Shown in pieces: positions 30,463-30,573 of a DNA stretch of 30,573 nucleotides. The DNA is taken from positions 1 to 30,573 of the forward strand of contig CANRGQ010000006.1 of NCBI GenBank assembly GCA_947630195.1, given 5' to 3'. The notes beneath the pieces are model-generated. The model searched no databases, was not told the origin of the DNA, and saw only the letters and a list, made by a program, of their open reading frames with translations. The position numbers and the translations under genes were made by a program. The stretch comes from an uncultured Bacilli bacterium. GTDB taxonomy: Bacteria > Bacillota_I > Bacilli_A > RF39 > UBA660. Positions within the stretch are counted from its first letter, which is position 1. Each line of letters opens with the position of its first letter.

Positions 30463-30573
30463 AATTCCTCCCATAATATATAATAACATATTATTTTGTA
30501 TAAATTCCTTAGTTGAATAAAGTACGAAAAATAAAAGGTTTAAAAAAGGATAAAAAAATAAAACGCACCGAAA

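Overview
This window looks like a chromosomal segment of a low-G+C, cell-walled bacterium of the Bacillota/Mycoplasmatota border, such as an uncultured Bacilli of the RF39 or Erysipelotrichia type. The evidence is very A+T-rich DNA, GGAGG/AGGTG ribosome sites, extended -10 promoters (TGN-TATAAT), RNase HIII, a LemA/DUF2207 pair, a SleB-like hydrolase, and a remnant of the division and cell-wall (dcw) cluster. Tryptophan is read from TGG and frames close normally, so the standard code is used. The species cannot be named from this sequence.

Layout. 0.1-4.1 kb holds an unknown small gene, a NUDIX gene, uvrC, an anomeric-sugar kinase-like gene and tRNA-Thr(CGT). 4.1-8.7 kb is an accessory segment directly behind the tRNA: a NUDIX enzyme, a HAD nucleotidase, a GNAT-like protein, a frame-broken SemiSWEET, an unknown protein, and a DUF3800 gene with a coupled partner. 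Related terminator plus extended -10 promoter modules separate these units. The first two modules are almost identical and both begin with the tRNA 3' end; the others are progressively more diverged. 8.7-11.8 kb is housekeeping: YigZ-like, thioredoxin, CvpA, RNase HIII, SleB-like. 11.9-16.7 kb holds LemA with a frame-split DUF2207 protein, HelD and a short pyrophosphatase-like protein.

16.8-22.7 kb is a compact five-gene operon of two radical SAM enzymes, an MTA/purine-nucleoside phosphorylase-like enzyme, a nucleoside 2-deoxyribosyltransferase-like enzyme and an HPr-kinase-like P-loop protein. A LysR regulator gene lies upstream, and a perfect inverted repeat overlaps the operon's -35 box. 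I do not recognise this operon as a characterised pathway. The phosphorylase could salvage the 5'-deoxyadenosine made by radical SAM chemistry. 22.7-27.6 kb carries ftsW, mraY and a PBP2/FtsI transpeptidase, with a Fic gene inserted between the last two and no murD or murE. 27.7-30.5 kb holds a predicted small RNA with a consensus promoter, then a defence-like group: a DUF1016/PDDEXK nuclease (YhcG type) divergent from an HNH endonuclease, followed by a DUF5677-like protein.

Main points to examine: the tRNA-anchored cassette series, the two-radical-SAM nucleoside operon with its operator, the stand-alone small RNA, and the two genes broken at A-runs, one exactly at an A_AAA_AAG slippery heptamer.
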